From Halobellus litoreus (GTDB lineage: Archaea; Halobacteriota; Halobacteria; Halobacteriales; Haloferacaceae), in the NCBI RefSeq assembly GCF_024464595.1, contig NZ_JANHAW010000005.1, forward strand, positions 58,539 to 122,538: a DNA stretch of 64,000 nucleotides. The letters are read 5' to 3'. Position 1 is the stretch's first letter. Each line of letters opens with the position of its first letter. Shown here piece by piece: positions 37,201 to 45,625 of the stretch. The notes beneath the pieces are model-generated. The model saw only the letters and a program-made list of their open reading frames with translations. It had not been told where the DNA came from and did not search any database. A program made the translations under genes and the position numbers.

Positions 37201-38564
37201 ACCCCGTGATCAACAAGACCGTGTCGACGCAGGGTCATGTCTTCAGCGACATCAACGCAGAAATTACCCGTACAACGCGGCGTGACCACTGCCTGCTACC
37301 CGGAAGCAACACCGACGCTTCCGACGAGCAGCTCTCAGCCGAACACAGACGCGGCATCAACGGTAGTGAAAATAGCCAGAATCGTGACTTCGAGATTGGC
37401 GTGTCCGGCGAGAACCGAGACGCAAACGGCGAAGGCAAGAAGACTGGGTCCAACCCTCAGACGCAACTCGGCACGGGGAGTCCAAACACCCCCAGCACAG
37501 AGGGACAACCCCGATCGAACGAGCACGGCGAACAGGCCGAATCAGGAGCTAGTCGAGTTCCCGCAGACGACCTCACAGACGATCTCGGTTCACGCCGCCC
37601 GCCGCGAGAGACGAACGATGACAACGAGACCGATGGCGGGGTTCCACGATCAGCTGATGAAGGAGACAGTAATCTGGGAGATCGAGTTGACGGCTTTCTC
37701 TACGGTGGAGTTGACCCTAGCTCCGAGGATCCGTCCAAAACCGACGATGCAGACACCGACGAGGAGAGGGGAACAAGTGCCGACAATACAGACGATCAGA
37801 GTGCGTCTGATGCCCCCAACGAGAACGCCACTGAGAGTGCCGACAAAAAGGATAGAGAGACTCGAGAAGGTATAGATAAGAGTCTGACAGTTGAAGAACG
37901 CCATTTCCTGACCGCGATTGTCACCACAGTCAACGGCAACCACCCTGCCTACGACGTTGTGAACTCGATGGAGAGGATAAAGAATCAGTTTGATGAGGTA
38001 GACGAAGAGAAGCTCATCGAACTCGGCTACCTCGAGAAGCGGACCGAAAATCTGCGGGTCTACTACACTGTGACTCGCGACGGCCAGCGAGCGTGTGGAG
38101 CGAAGGTCGCTACCGGCGAAGATCAGGGCGATGTGAACGAGAAGACCTACCACAAGGTGATGGTAGAGGCGTTCGCTCGCACACTCGCCCGTGACCCGAA
38201 CAATCACTATTTTGTTAAAAAATATACGCCACTTCACGGGACTGATGTGAAGCCAGACGTGGTCGGCTACGATGGCAAAGATCCCGTCATTATTGGAGAG
38301 GTCATCTCAAACGTCCATCCCTCGCTGATGGTCAAGCACTATGACGACTTCAACAGGTTCGACGTCGAGATGAAAATCTGGATTGTGCCCAATCTATCAG
38401 TCGCATGGGATATCACTCGAGCCCTCGCAAATGCTGGCCGGATCGACGAACTGCCCCCCAAGAGAAGTAAGCGGACCTACGAGAAGCTCACCGAAGCCAT
38501 CTGGGGTGAAGATGGTAAGTGGACGTTCGTCGGCGCTCCAAATCTCCTCGATGATCTCGACTAG
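34290..38564 (+). CDS. virD4: VirD4/TraG-like coupling ATPase with C-terminal winged-helix and nuclease-like domain
   Basis: The 1424-residue protein has an acidic N-terminus and a long middle region. Its motor domain has Walker A TTGGGKTT (lysine at residue 571), FVFDRKGGTMADEY, and Walker B NLIIDEAAAM near residue 845. This is the VirD4/TraD type that delivers DNA to the transfer pore. A low-complexity acidic linker (about 1020-1195) leads to a winged-helix-like region (LTVEERHFLTAIV) and a terminal domain with KPDVVGYDGKDPVIIGEV. The latter resembles a PD-(D/E)xK nuclease core, although the expected lysine is replaced. The ATG at 34290 is chosen over 34215 because protein-like acidic sequence starts there. 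Confidence 0.9.
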   Translation: MTPPSTDPNRDDHEQDTLHDRINSLSSTRGEDSTESGRDHPTQNQEEPTNFDRVPPTENEVDQENEEREEQLTPYEVKGTTGPGKKLNDPIEARPYIHISPAREQVTPGNVIAGLFGLYRAGVTSTSRFNLKASLGIKDYKKTFEFIIHKPRNTKRFDFYISVTPYEATAFKTLAANVAAMYPESFEFEIVPFNPVAAFDSEDGNARVGGRRIASLDDIIDLENLAGFEDPEVFVDHSIGSGHDLSSEQAEEQLVREGVPLRPEEVREEKRPSLVRWKGIASKKDDWMTLLRPFSDLAIDSDDQYRSPLSVLLEQAVHTDDPFIFQATFRPRSNWTSEAETHKRNLKMGNHGTLSAFKNEFARQMFGTSDQERRNIHRGDISEQVGGSVSAGDDDKITGSRMEQIDRKQPTTTFDLTLRAACDEQTVQSISNAFTSLSGPYYGIEGELLGFNNKEFARLCHARQASISGFTGRFSKGDPLICASPDELANFVVVPHTDALPRASRGSSGGSPDARSPLTATDEDLLSQYDYGMHIGYAETAVDNRRDIPIRLSAEQLTHHILRAATTGGGKTTAMVNDALSAYQSFDGPIFVFDRKGGTMADEYKKAHFKQFGNLDDVLHVPVPGPNDEVLAFPYFDIRPQLAAGVSRTVAVQEKVDRYNELLVYVLGREMTQQAFVAQEILNNLIKAMFDPVYGRDAWPIQDLFQVAYEMQQGQLPEVSDRTLRLALTRHLHADEQRFQTSIDAVMNRITKLAERSFVWRVLNFVPEWNGEKGCYANQSPMFDIQDVLASKKVVLVDTGDLRPASSNLFTFMLLDYIWSGARLRHRLRNTPPVEDGYVINLIIDEAAAMLQSELVRDDMIPDGREFGLSLEVIVHFAEQVKADALDVSSYKEILRNINTKLIGKLAVDDELVMTLFHEGIEDEELVDRITSLPRGEWVAQLPDTGFMTDIPEIVTMLPVDIPDGHSDSDNPVINKTVSTQGHVFSDINAEITRTTRRDHCLLPGSNTDASDEQLSAEHRRGINGSENSQNRDFEIGVSGENRDANGEGKKTGSNPQTQLGTGSPNTPSTEGQPRSNEHGEQAESGASRVPADDLTDDLGSRRPPRETNDDNETDGGVPRSADEGDSNLGDRVDGFLYGGVDPSSEDPSKTDDADTDEERGTSADNTDDQSASDAPNENATESADKKDRETREGIDKSLTVEERHFLTAIVTTVNGNHPAYDVVNSMERIKNQFDEVDEEKLIELGYLEKRTENLRVYYTVTRDGQRACGAKVATGEDQGDVNEKTYHKVMVEAFARTLARDPNNHYFVKKYTPLHGTDVKPDVVGYDGKDPVIIGEVISNVHPSLMVKHYDDFNRFDVEMKIWIVPNLSVAWDITRALANAGRIDELPPKRSKRTYEKLTEAIWGEDGKWTFVGAPNLLDDLD

Positions 38565-38589
38565 TCACATCCACGCATTCGCACAAAGT

Positions 38590-38700
38590 CCGCGCACGAC
38601 GCGCACGAGCAGTACGGACGCTGTACCCCGCAAATCCGCCTTTTCTAACGCCCCTTCAGCGTCAGCACTTAGTGCGCGCGTTCAAGGCGTTTTAGAGGCT
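38590..38700. repeat. Direct repeat unit A upstream of the primase
   Basis: This 110-base unit recurs 189 bases downstream (38779-38889). The most conserved core is AATCCGCCTTTTCTAAC followed by CTTCAGCGTCAGCACTTAG. It ends in a perfect palindrome, GTTTTAGAG-G-CTCTAAAAC at 38688-38706, that unit B lacks. The rest of the 522-base gap before the primase shows no gene. Confidence 0.8.
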
Positions 38701-38778
38701 CTAAAACGGCATTTTGAGGTTCAAAGCGAAATCACCGGGTTTGCGGGGGTTTCGAGTGCTCGCAACTTCGCGCAAAAT

Positions 38779-38889
38779 TCGCGTGTGACGCGCATCAGCA
38801 GTATGGGAGCTCTATCGTCAGAATCCGCCTTTTCTAACACTCCTTCAGCGTCAGCACTTAGCGCACGTGCGCAAAGCGTTTTAGACAGG
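38779..38889. repeat. Direct repeat unit B upstream of the primase
   Basis: This is the second copy of the 38590-38700 unit at an offset of 189 bases, sharing the GACGCGCA start, the AATCCGCCTTTTCTAAC core and the GCGTTTTAGA end. Paired long repeats just before a primase gene are what a plasmid replication or partition site would look like; this is inference. Confidence 0.8.
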
Positions 38890-39086
38890 CTATCAACCAA
38901 CCAGATCGCTCCATTCGACACCTCCGGAGTGATTTTACATAGTATTGGATACGGGAGGGAGATCATTCGCTCACAATTCGTGTGCTGTCTGTTGGTTTTC
39001 GCCCTGAGTCGGGGAAAATCGACGAAATCGGTTTGTCTCGCCCGACGAAACGAGGCGACGAGGCGGACTGACAATAGGTAATATCC

Positions 39087-41303
39087 ATGCCAAAAGTAGA
39101 CGTAGCTAAAGACGGGATCCCGGACAAAATCCGCACTATCAGGAATTGGATTTGCTGGCGTGAAGGTATGCGTGACGGAAAATCTACCAAGATTCCGACT
39201 AAACCATATCGGACGAGTGGTGACATTAATGCCGACGTTACCAACCCCGAACATCGCCGAGACTTCGACACCGCCTGGGATTCACTCAACGACTCTCGCG
39301 TGAACGCCGATGGTCTGGGGTTCGTCTTCAGTGACGACGTCACCATCGTCGGTATCGACCTCGATAACTGTCGTGATTCTGATACTGGTGAAATCAAGGA
39401 ATGGACGCAAACAATCATCGACAAGGTCGACTCATATACGGAGGTTTCCGCTTCCGGGACTGGTGTGCATATCCTCGCAAGTGGGAAACTTCCGCCCGGC
39501 GGAAACCGGAAGGGCCCTATTGAGATGTATGACTCCGGACGGTACTTCGCTACGACTGGTGCTCACGTCGAGGGAACCCCCACAGAAATCCGGAAGCGTC
39601 AGGATGAGATAGAGACCGTTCACCGCGAGTTCATCGAGGATGGCGTGAGACCAGGTGGACAGACGACTCTCACCAGAGGGACAGAAGTTGAAGATTCAGA
39701 AAGCAGAGGTGACGCGGATGGTCGCCGCGGCATCGAGGCCCGGGCGCAGCAGAGTGCGAGTTCGCTCATTGAGCGTTATGGAGACGCCTTCAAGAGCATC
39801 CACGACCCCGCAATCAAGGAGGCCCTCGAGCGGGTCGCGACGAAGTACCTTCCCTCCAAGTGTCCGAGTACGTTCGCCGACCTCGCGGGACCCGGTGTGG
39901 ACCTATCAGATCAAGAGATACTCACGCGGATGTTCGACTCTCAGGGAGGTGACCGCAGGCAGCGTCTCTACGAAGGCGACGCCTCGATGTGGGGGTCCCA
40001 TGACGCCGATTATCCAAGCCAGTCCGAGGCAGATATGGCGCTCGCTCACAACCTCGCGTTCTGGACGGCGAAAGACCCCAAACGGATGAACGCACTGTTC
40101 GAGGAATCCGGCCTGCACCGCGATAAGTGGGAGCGACGTCACTACGCGAGTGGCGCAACCTACGGCGATGTCACGCTCGCCCGTGCACTCCTCCGGGTGG
40201 ACGATTACTACGAAGTCCCGAGCAAAGATGGTGTGAAGTTCTCGAAGGCCGATTCCAACGGCTCGGATTCATCGTCATCCTCGGGGGCGGACGACCACGA
40301 TCTCCCGCCGATGGATTTCAAGATTGGCTCCGATTCCGAGCCGTCCGAGACTGTCAACGCCGCTACGGACGAGACAAACCCACTGCACAGCGAAGGGGCG
40401 AACGGGGGATCCCCCGCCGTCAATACCGATGTCCATCCTAACCTCGAGGACGACGAAGAGTTCATTCCCGTCAACCCCGACGAAGATGGCGACCCGGCAG
40501 CAGTCGCTGACGCCTACGCAACTAGGCAGGAACCGGAACAGGGGAACAGCCACGCCCGGGCCCATAGTCATGACGCCGCTTCGTCGACGACCACACCCAA
40601 AGGTTCCACGACAGCTGGGACAAGTGCTGATGATAGTCCTGTCTCAGGGCAGAGAACGGCCGGGCCAGGGGCCGCGCCGCCGACGACGGATGGTCGCGAA
40701 CCCGCTGACCCGCGTGGGGTGGACACCGATTCCGACCTCGACGAGAGCACCCAGCGAATGATGGAAGCGTCCGCTCGCGACGCCGGGCCGGGATGGGAAC
40801 GCACCGACCCGACGCTCAATGATGACGAGAAGTACCCAGCGGATTGGACCATCGGTGAGATCCGGGGCTACTCCGCGACCGACCAGGCAATGCGTCTCGC
40901 TCGTGAAGACCAGCGAATTCTCGCTCGGAAACTCGACCGGCAATCAAGGGAACTCGCCGAACTCAGCGAGCAGGGCGAGGAGAACGAACGCCTCCGGTTT
41001 GTCCTCAGGGTCTACCTCGAAACGATGGATGAGCTGATGGAGGAACGCGCTCAGTATCGTACGCAACTCAAGCACCTCGGGGAGCTCTCGAGAGACGCTG
41101 CCGAGCTCCCAGACGACCCCGTGAAGCGAGTCAAGCAGATTATGCGTCCGAAGATTCGGCGCGAAGACGCAAAGACGGCAAAAGAGACACTCACAGGAAT
41201 CGACGCCGTCCTCCAAGAGTACGAAGAGGCGAACGAACGTATCAAGGCCGAAGAACGCGAACGACGCAAGAAACAGGGCTTCCTCTCGCGTCTCTTCAGG
41301 TAA
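39087..41303 (+). CDS. PrimPol-type primase-polymerase replication protein
   Basis: The 738-residue protein begins with a primase-polymerase domain of the archaeo-eukaryotic primase superfamily, of the type in plasmid and phage PrimPol-like proteins. Metal ligands are VGIDLDN (residues 91 and 93), the SGTGVHIL motif has His128, and YDSGRYFATTG lies at about 148-158. A helical region (about 240-380, with ADMALAHNLAFWTAKD) resembles the accessory domain after such primases. An acidic, disordered linker and a C-terminal coiled coil (about 590-735) follow. No helicase P-loop is seen, so unwinding must come from another protein. It lies behind a paired direct repeat. Confidence 0.88.
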   Translation: MPKVDVAKDGIPDKIRTIRNWICWREGMRDGKSTKIPTKPYRTSGDINADVTNPEHRRDFDTAWDSLNDSRVNADGLGFVFSDDVTIVGIDLDNCRDSDTGEIKEWTQTIIDKVDSYTEVSASGTGVHILASGKLPPGGNRKGPIEMYDSGRYFATTGAHVEGTPTEIRKRQDEIETVHREFIEDGVRPGGQTTLTRGTEVEDSESRGDADGRRGIEARAQQSASSLIERYGDAFKSIHDPAIKEALERVATKYLPSKCPSTFADLAGPGVDLSDQEILTRMFDSQGGDRRQRLYEGDASMWGSHDADYPSQSEADMALAHNLAFWTAKDPKRMNALFEESGLHRDKWERRHYASGATYGDVTLARALLRVDDYYEVPSKDGVKFSKADSNGSDSSSSSGADDHDLPPMDFKIGSDSEPSETVNAATDETNPLHSEGANGGSPAVNTDVHPNLEDDEEFIPVNPDEDGDPAAVADAYATRQEPEQGNSHARAHSHDAASSTTTPKGSTTAGTSADDSPVSGQRTAGPGAAPPTTDGREPADPRGVDTDSDLDESTQRMMEASARDAGPGWERTDPTLNDDEKYPADWTIGEIRGYSATDQAMRLAREDQRILARKLDRQSRELAELSEQGEENERLRFVLRVYLETMDELMEERAQYRTQLKHLGELSRDAAELPDDPVKRVKQIMRPKIRREDAKTAKETLTGIDAVLQEYEEANERIKAEERERRKKQGFLSRLFR

Positions 41304-41383
41304 CGGCGCTGTTCCGAACTGTTCGGCCGGCGGGCTGATCGCGCCGTTCGTTCCGTGTGTACCCCCGCTCCTCGCAGCGTGAG

Positions 41384-41411
41384 TATTGGACCCCAAATGG
41401 GGGTGAGGGAA
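41384..41411 (+). promoter_or_regulatory. C-run/G-run element 1
   Basis: TTGGACCCCAAATGGGG then GTGAGGGA, preceded by CTCGCAGCGTGAGT. The G-run and GTGAGG sit as the ribosome-binding site of the gene at 41417, so pairing of CCCC with GGGG could hide it. First of about twelve similar elements. Confidence 0.6.
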
Positions 41412-41416
41412 GTGAG

Positions 41417-41749
41417 ATGTACGACAACATCAACCCCGATGAGCGGCGTATCGACAGCGATTTCAGCAGATCAGCGACCGAAGCCAAAATTGAGCCGCGA
41501 GAACCCGTGAGCGTTCAGTTCAAGACCGGCGATGGCCCCGAGTTCAGGAAGCCCCACCATGACCCACATGGCGAGACGTTCGCCGCGGTCAGCCATTCCT
41601 GGGCGTCGTGTGACGGTGGGTGTGGGATGTCGGGCCTGGTCCCGACCACGCTCCTCGAAGATGCCGACGGACTGACCGGGTGGCCGCCATTCGACATCCT
41701 CTGCGAGGCGTGTGCCGAAGCTCGCGATCGCGACGACTACACCTTCTAG
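41417..41749 (+). CDS. Small zinc-finger-like protein
   Basis: The 110-residue product has cysteine pairs SWASCDGGCGMSG and ILCEACAEA that could bind one zinc. The rest is polar. I do not recognise the family. The ATG at 41417 lies just after C-run/G-run element 1, whose GGGGGTGAGGG serves as ribosome-binding site. An in-frame ATG at 41357 would start upstream of that element and is less likely. Confidence 0.7.
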   Translation: MYDNINPDERRIDSDFSRSATEAKIEPREPVSVQFKTGDGPEFRKPHHDPHGETFAAVSHSWASCDGGCGMSGLVPTTLLEDADGLTGWPPFDILCEACAEARDRDDYTF

Positions 41750-41856
41750 TCGTCGAGGATGTGAACGCGATTCTGTACGTACTGCTTTCCGACTAGACGG
41801 CTCGGACGGGCAAAGTGCCTCTGTTCTCTCGGTTTCCCCAGCTCCTCGCAGCGTGA

Positions 41857-41885
41857 GTTTTGGTCCCCAAAGAGGGGTGAGGGAA
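41857..41885 (+). promoter_or_regulatory. C-run/G-run element 2
   Basis: TTTTGGTCCCCAAAGAGGGG then TGAGGGAA, again preceded by CTCGCAGCGTGAGT. It is followed by a 15-codon GTG frame and no recognised gene. The surrounding gap (41750-42131) holds elements 2 and 3 and nothing else recognised. Confidence 0.6.
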
Positions 41886-42024
41886 GTCAGAGAGGGGCGC
41901 AGCGGTGACTGCGTTCATTCTCGCCGAGATCCGGGGTTCAACCTCGGAGTGAATCAGTCCATACGGCGGCGGTCGGGATGTCCCAATCGTCGCTTTCCGG
42001 TTATCCTGCTTGCGTCTCCCGTGA

Positions 42025-42050
42025 GTATTAGCCCCCAAAGGGGGTGAGGG
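42025..42050 (+). promoter_or_regulatory. C-run/G-run element 3
   Basis: TATTAGCCCCCAAAGGGGG then TGAGGGAG, preceded by CCCGTGAGTA. It lies about 82 bases before the fused RPA gene at 42132. Confidence 0.6.
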
Positions 42051-42131
42051 AGAGCGGGTGGGGTGGGGCGCGACGGTCGAGTGCCCAGTCCCGAAGCCGT
42101 TTCTCAGAAATCCCCTCAGAGAGTGACAAAC

Positions 42132-43739
42132 ATGTGTGCAAACATTACCACAGACGTAGCACAGCGCGCGGAAGACATCAGCGGCGAGTTCGGCGAGATG
42201 GGCGTGGAGATCCCCGTGTCGAGCATTGAAGAGCGAATTGCGGCCATGCAGGAGTTCTCCGTTCCGATCGAGACGGCGGTCGAGACGACAGTTCGTAACG
42301 TCATCAACGACTACGACCTCGAATCCAACGACCTCTCGGACGGGGTCAAGGCGGTTGCCGGCTTCGTCGGCACCGGTAACAGCAGTTCCCGGGGCTTCGA
42401 CCGGATAGCTCTCGAGGATATCTCGAACCTCGGTGACGAGGAATGGGTGGACGTCCGGGCGCAGATCGTCGACCTCTGGGAGCCGCACTCCGATTCCATG
42501 CGGCAGGTCGGCCTCATCGCCGACGAAACGGCCCAAATGAAGTTCGTTGTCTGGGCGAAGAACACTGACTCGCTCCCGACACTCGAGGAAGGCGTCACCT
42601 ACGACATCACCTCGGCGGTCACGAACGAGTACGAGGGCAAGTACTCCATCTCGCTCAACAAGGCGAGCAGCGTCACGGAGTCCGAGGAGGCCGTCGAACC
42701 CACGGACGGGTCGATTCGCGCCACTGGGACGCTCGTCGGCCTCGATGAGGGTTCGGGCCTCATCAAGCGCTGCCCCAGCGAGGACTGCACGCGCGTCCTC
42801 CAGAACGGTCGCTGCTCCGAACACGGTGACGTCGATGGCGTGTTCGATCTTCGCCTGAAGGCCATCCTCGACGATGGCAACCGTGCTGTCCGCACGCTGT
42901 TCAACGCTGAGATGACTGAGGCAGTCTCCGAAGTGAGTCTCGATGACGCCATGGAGATGGCTTCTGAGGCCCTCGATCCCAGCGTCGTCGAAACGGAGCT
43001 CCGTGAGTTGCTCATCGGCAGGACGTATGATATCCGGGGCCCGGTCATCGGCGAGTACTTCCTCGTCGACGAGGTCGAGGAGATCTCCTACTCGGGAGAG
43101 AATGCCGGCCTCAGTAACGCAGCCCTCGCAGACGCCGCCACGCAGCGCCAACCTGCCAAGCGCGTGTTCGCTGAAGAGCTGAACATGGCGACCCACTCGT
43201 TCACCCGTCCAGAGGACGAGGGCGACGATCGTGCGCCAAAGTTCACGCTACTCCCCTCGGGTGAGGCGGTCAACCGCGTGCTCGTGGTCGGTGCTCTCAT
43301 CGAAACCTCGGATGTCGGCGATGACTCCGAGTTCTGGAAGGGGCGCGTCATGGCAGGTGGTGAAGTTGTGAACATCTACGCGGGGCAGTACCAGCAGGAG
43401 CCGATGGCTGTGCTCCGCTCGGCCGAGACCCCGTCGTTCGTCGCAGTGGTCGGCAAGGTCCACCAGTACGAGACGGACGCCGGCGTGAACGTCTCCATCC
43501 AGCCCGAGCACATCTCGACGGTGGGCGGGGAGATTCGCGACTCGTGGATGGCTGAAACCATTAACGCGACCCGGGCGCGACTAGGCGCGCTCGAGAGCGG
43601 AGAATCGGATGCAGCGGACGCCGTTCTCAGCGTCTACAACAGTGATATCTCGGCCATCGAAGCGGCAGTCCAGGCGGCAGCCGAGGACCTCGCTCCTGCC
43701 GGCAGCGACATCGAGTCGGAGCCAGCTCCCGCCCAGTAA
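42132..43739 (+). CDS. Fused RPA and RPA-associated protein
   Basis: The 535-residue protein joins the two units encoded separately at 17210-19019 and 53747-55544. The RPA part has the OB segment WVDVRAQIVDLWEPHSDSM, GLIADETAQMKFVVWAK, and the zinc-finger-like CPSEDCTRVLQNGRCSEHG. From about residue 335 the RPA-associated part follows: AKRVFAEELNMATHSF, VNRVLVVGALIETSDV, NIYAGQYQQEPM, PSFVAVVGKVHQY. The fusion directly supports a physical partnership of the two proteins on single-stranded DNA. The ATG at 42132 follows a purine-rich leader; an upstream in-frame ATG at 42063 would begin in C-run/G-run leader sequence. Confidence 0.92.
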   Translation: MCANITTDVAQRAEDISGEFGEMGVEIPVSSIEERIAAMQEFSVPIETAVETTVRNVINDYDLESNDLSDGVKAVAGFVGTGNSSSRGFDRIALEDISNLGDEEWVDVRAQIVDLWEPHSDSMRQVGLIADETAQMKFVVWAKNTDSLPTLEEGVTYDITSAVTNEYEGKYSISLNKASSVTESEEAVEPTDGSIRATGTLVGLDEGSGLIKRCPSEDCTRVLQNGRCSEHGDVDGVFDLRLKAILDDGNRAVRTLFNAEMTEAVSEVSLDDAMEMASEALDPSVVETELRELLIGRTYDIRGPVIGEYFLVDEVEEISYSGENAGLSNAALADAATQRQPAKRVFAEELNMATHSFTRPEDEGDDRAPKFTLLPSGEAVNRVLVVGALIETSDVGDDSEFWKGRVMAGGEVVNIYAGQYQQEPMAVLRSAETPSFVAVVGKVHQYETDAGVNVSIQPEHISTVGGEIRDSWMAETINATRARLGALESGESDAADAVLSVYNSDISAIEAAVQAAAEDLAPAGSDIESEPAPAQ

Positions 43740-43935
43740 GGGCGGCGCGGGATATTCCCGTCCGGCTAGGGTGAACGTCGCCCTCCGGCACGCCGTCACT
43801 GTGCATCGAAAATCTGCCGAGTGCCCCCGGTACGACGGCGGTTCGCTGGTCTCAAGCGGTATGCGGTTGCATCGGCTCTTGACCCTTGACTAGCTTCTAC
43901 CCATTTCTGGTTCCCTCTGGCGCTTCTTTTCTCCA

Positions 43936-43963
43936 GTTTTTGCCCCCTGAAGGAGGTGAGGGG
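43936..43963 (+). promoter_or_regulatory. C-run/G-run element 4
   Basis: AGTTTTTGCCCCCTGAAGGA then GGTGAGGGG. Same order as the other copies; the stem is weaker. No gene starts within 700 bases downstream. Confidence 0.5.
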
Positions 43964-44365
43964 CGATTCGACCATCTATTAGTGCTCGCCCCATCGATGA
44001 GGTCGGCTTATCACTGCCTTCGTCGAAGATCGCGGGCCTCACGACGATCAATCGCTAGCCCTCACCGACCGTTCGACTCTGTTTCCATCGGTTCCGTTCC
44101 CGGAGTCTTGGCACGAGTCCTGCCCGTGTCCACTCATAGCAACACTAGAAAGCAATCTGGCAACGCCACCGAACTCATCGCAGAGTCCCCGTCGAGAGTC
44201 ACAGCCGACCCGACCATACGCTTGAGAGCGTGGTCCTTGGAGGTCGGCCAGTATTGCCAATGCCACGTCTGACGACGCACCTGGCTCTCGCATCGTCACT
44301 TTCTGTACCATTCGACCATCCGCCAGCAGTTTTCAGACGGATGCCAGTTCCGGCGCTCCGTTCTT

Positions 44366-44413
44366 GTCCTACGCAACACCAAACGGCATCTACGTTCGGA
44401 CAGTAACGTAGGA
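44366..44413. repeat. Spaced inverted repeat family, copy 2
   Basis: GTCCTACGCAAC at 44366-44377 and GTAACGTAGGA at 44403-44413 with 25 bases between, as in the copies at 19327 and 59837. It lies 273 bases before the lipoprotein start. Confidence 0.8.
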
Positions 44414-44604
44414 TTTGAGCCTTTCGTACGACTTCATCTCATCTGGAGATACCGTTAACGTCACCAATTGCGGTCAGAGCAACCCGCTACACATCGTGAA
44501 ATGTGGCGGCTACATTGAATGTGGTTCGCGAAGAGTTATGCTTGCATTTCACTGCTAGTTCTGACTATGAACACCCACCAAGCTCCTTCCTCGGCATCGT
44601 GTGA

Positions 44605-44632
44605 GTAGTGGGCCCTGAAGAGGAGTGATGGA
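44605..44632 (+). promoter_or_regulatory. C-run/G-run element 5
   Basis: GTAGTGGGCCCTGAAGAGGA then GTGATGGAG, a diverged copy preceded by TCGGCATCGTGTGAGTAG. It lies 53 bases before the lipoprotein start. Confidence 0.45.
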
Positions 44633-44685
44633 GATCGAAGAGGCGGTGTAACCGCTGTTCTCGGTCGATTTCGTTCATTCCAATC

Positions 44686-45366
44686 ATGAACTCCAACAAT
44701 ACCTCCACGGACGCACAGCACTCGAACAGTACTCTCGGTCGCCGATCATTCCTCCAGGAGGGCGGTGCGCTCGCCGGTGCTGGAGCAATCACCGCGATCG
44801 CCGGCTGCTCCAGCTCTAGCGCTAGTGGCGGGACGAATGATGGTGGGGAGAGTTCGACCCCGACGCCTGACTCGGATGAGCCTGTCTTCCCGCTCACCGC
44901 CTCGGTTTCCGACCCGTACCATTTCTACCGGATCATTAACGAATACAAGGATCACACCGAATATCACGGCCCTGTCTGGCTTGTCGACCTTACCTTCGAT
45001 CTGGCCGTCGATATCGATGACTGGAAGAGTTCCGACGAGTACGTCGTTCCGACGATGTATCCCATCAGAGTCTCGAAAAACGGTGGGAACCCAGAGTACG
45101 GACGCATCTTCCACATCAATAAGGACGAGGGCTGGTACAGAGTCGAGAATAAGTGGTTTGTCGAGCGGGCTCACTTCGTCGTCGACGAGACGGAGACCGA
45201 GTATCTCATCCTCGGCTACGGCGAAGATGACGAACCCGACGCGGACACGGACTACAGCGTGTACCTTGAGGATCGGACGAATCAAGACTTCCACGAACTC
45301 GTCTCGTTCAGGTACGACGGCGACCCCGCCGAGCGCAACCTCCTCGATGAAGAATTCCGAGAGTAA
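44686..45366 (+). CDS. Tat-exported lipoprotein of unknown function
   Basis: The 226-residue product has a Tat signal (GRRSFLQEGG, then a hydrophobic stretch ending in a lipobox-like AIAGCSSS), as is usual for haloarchaeal surface lipoproteins. The mature part is acidic with a mixed strand-rich pattern and no recognised domain. A GGAG-type purine run precedes it at a distance. It stands alone between repeat-bearing gaps. It could face the cell surface in conjugation or nutrient binding; nothing in the sequence decides. Confidence 0.85.
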   Translation: MNSNNTSTDAQHSNSTLGRRSFLQEGGALAGAGAITAIAGCSSSSASGGTNDGGESSTPTPDSDEPVFPLTASVSDPYHFYRIINEYKDHTEYHGPVWLVDLTFDLAVDIDDWKSSDEYVVPTMYPIRVSKNGGNPEYGRIFHINKDEGWYRVENKWFVERAHFVVDETETEYLILGYGEDDEPDADTDYSVYLEDRTNQDFHELVSFRYDGDPAERNLLDEEFRE

Positions 45367-45460
45367 TAGTGAAGTGCTACTACACCGCTTTGTTTGTGTC
45401 CTCCAACAGCAGTGGGAGAGCTCAGAGTTTCCCGTCTTGGCGATAGAATAATATGCAACT

Positions 45461-45468
45461 TTATTTTT
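45461..45468 (+). terminator. Possible T-rich terminator after the lipoprotein gene
   Basis: TTATTTTT lies about 95 bases after the lipoprotein stop in an AT-rich patch. Archaeal termination uses such tracts, but the distance makes this uncertain. Confidence 0.3.
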
Positions 45469-45625
45469 GGCTATGCCGTTCAGGACCCCAATGTTGAGTA
45501 GTGCTTGGCCTGACAGGGGAGTGCAGGTGATATCTCATACGGGGGCTCGCTCTTCCATACGAACAGGTGAATCGGAACATCGGACATACCACGATCCAAC
45601 GTGGGGAGAGAAAATTCAGAGAGGG

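Larger units (their letters stand above)
43740..44685. other. 946-base gap with regulatory repeats
   Basis: The gap between the fused RPA gene and the lipoprotein gene has open frames but none with protein-like composition. It contains C-run/G-run elements at 43936-43963 and 44605-44632 and the spaced inverted repeat at 44366-44413. Nothing else was recognised. Confidence 0.6.

Noticed and set aside
38383..39081. Open frame across the repeat region before the primase
   Set aside because: It starts inside the VirD4 gene in another frame and its sequence mirrors the two direct repeats, so it is not protein-like.
41905..41955. tRNA-like T-arm, CCGGGGTTCAACCTCGG
   Set aside because: The stem-loop resembles a T-arm, but no acceptor, D- or anticodon arms could be folded around it, and there is no 3' end match suggesting an attachment site.
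43886..44272. 128-codon frame in the gap after the fused RPA gene
   Set aside because: The Arg/Ser-rich composition, lack of a believable start signal and overlap with a C-run/G-run element suggest a chance frame in GC-rich DNA.
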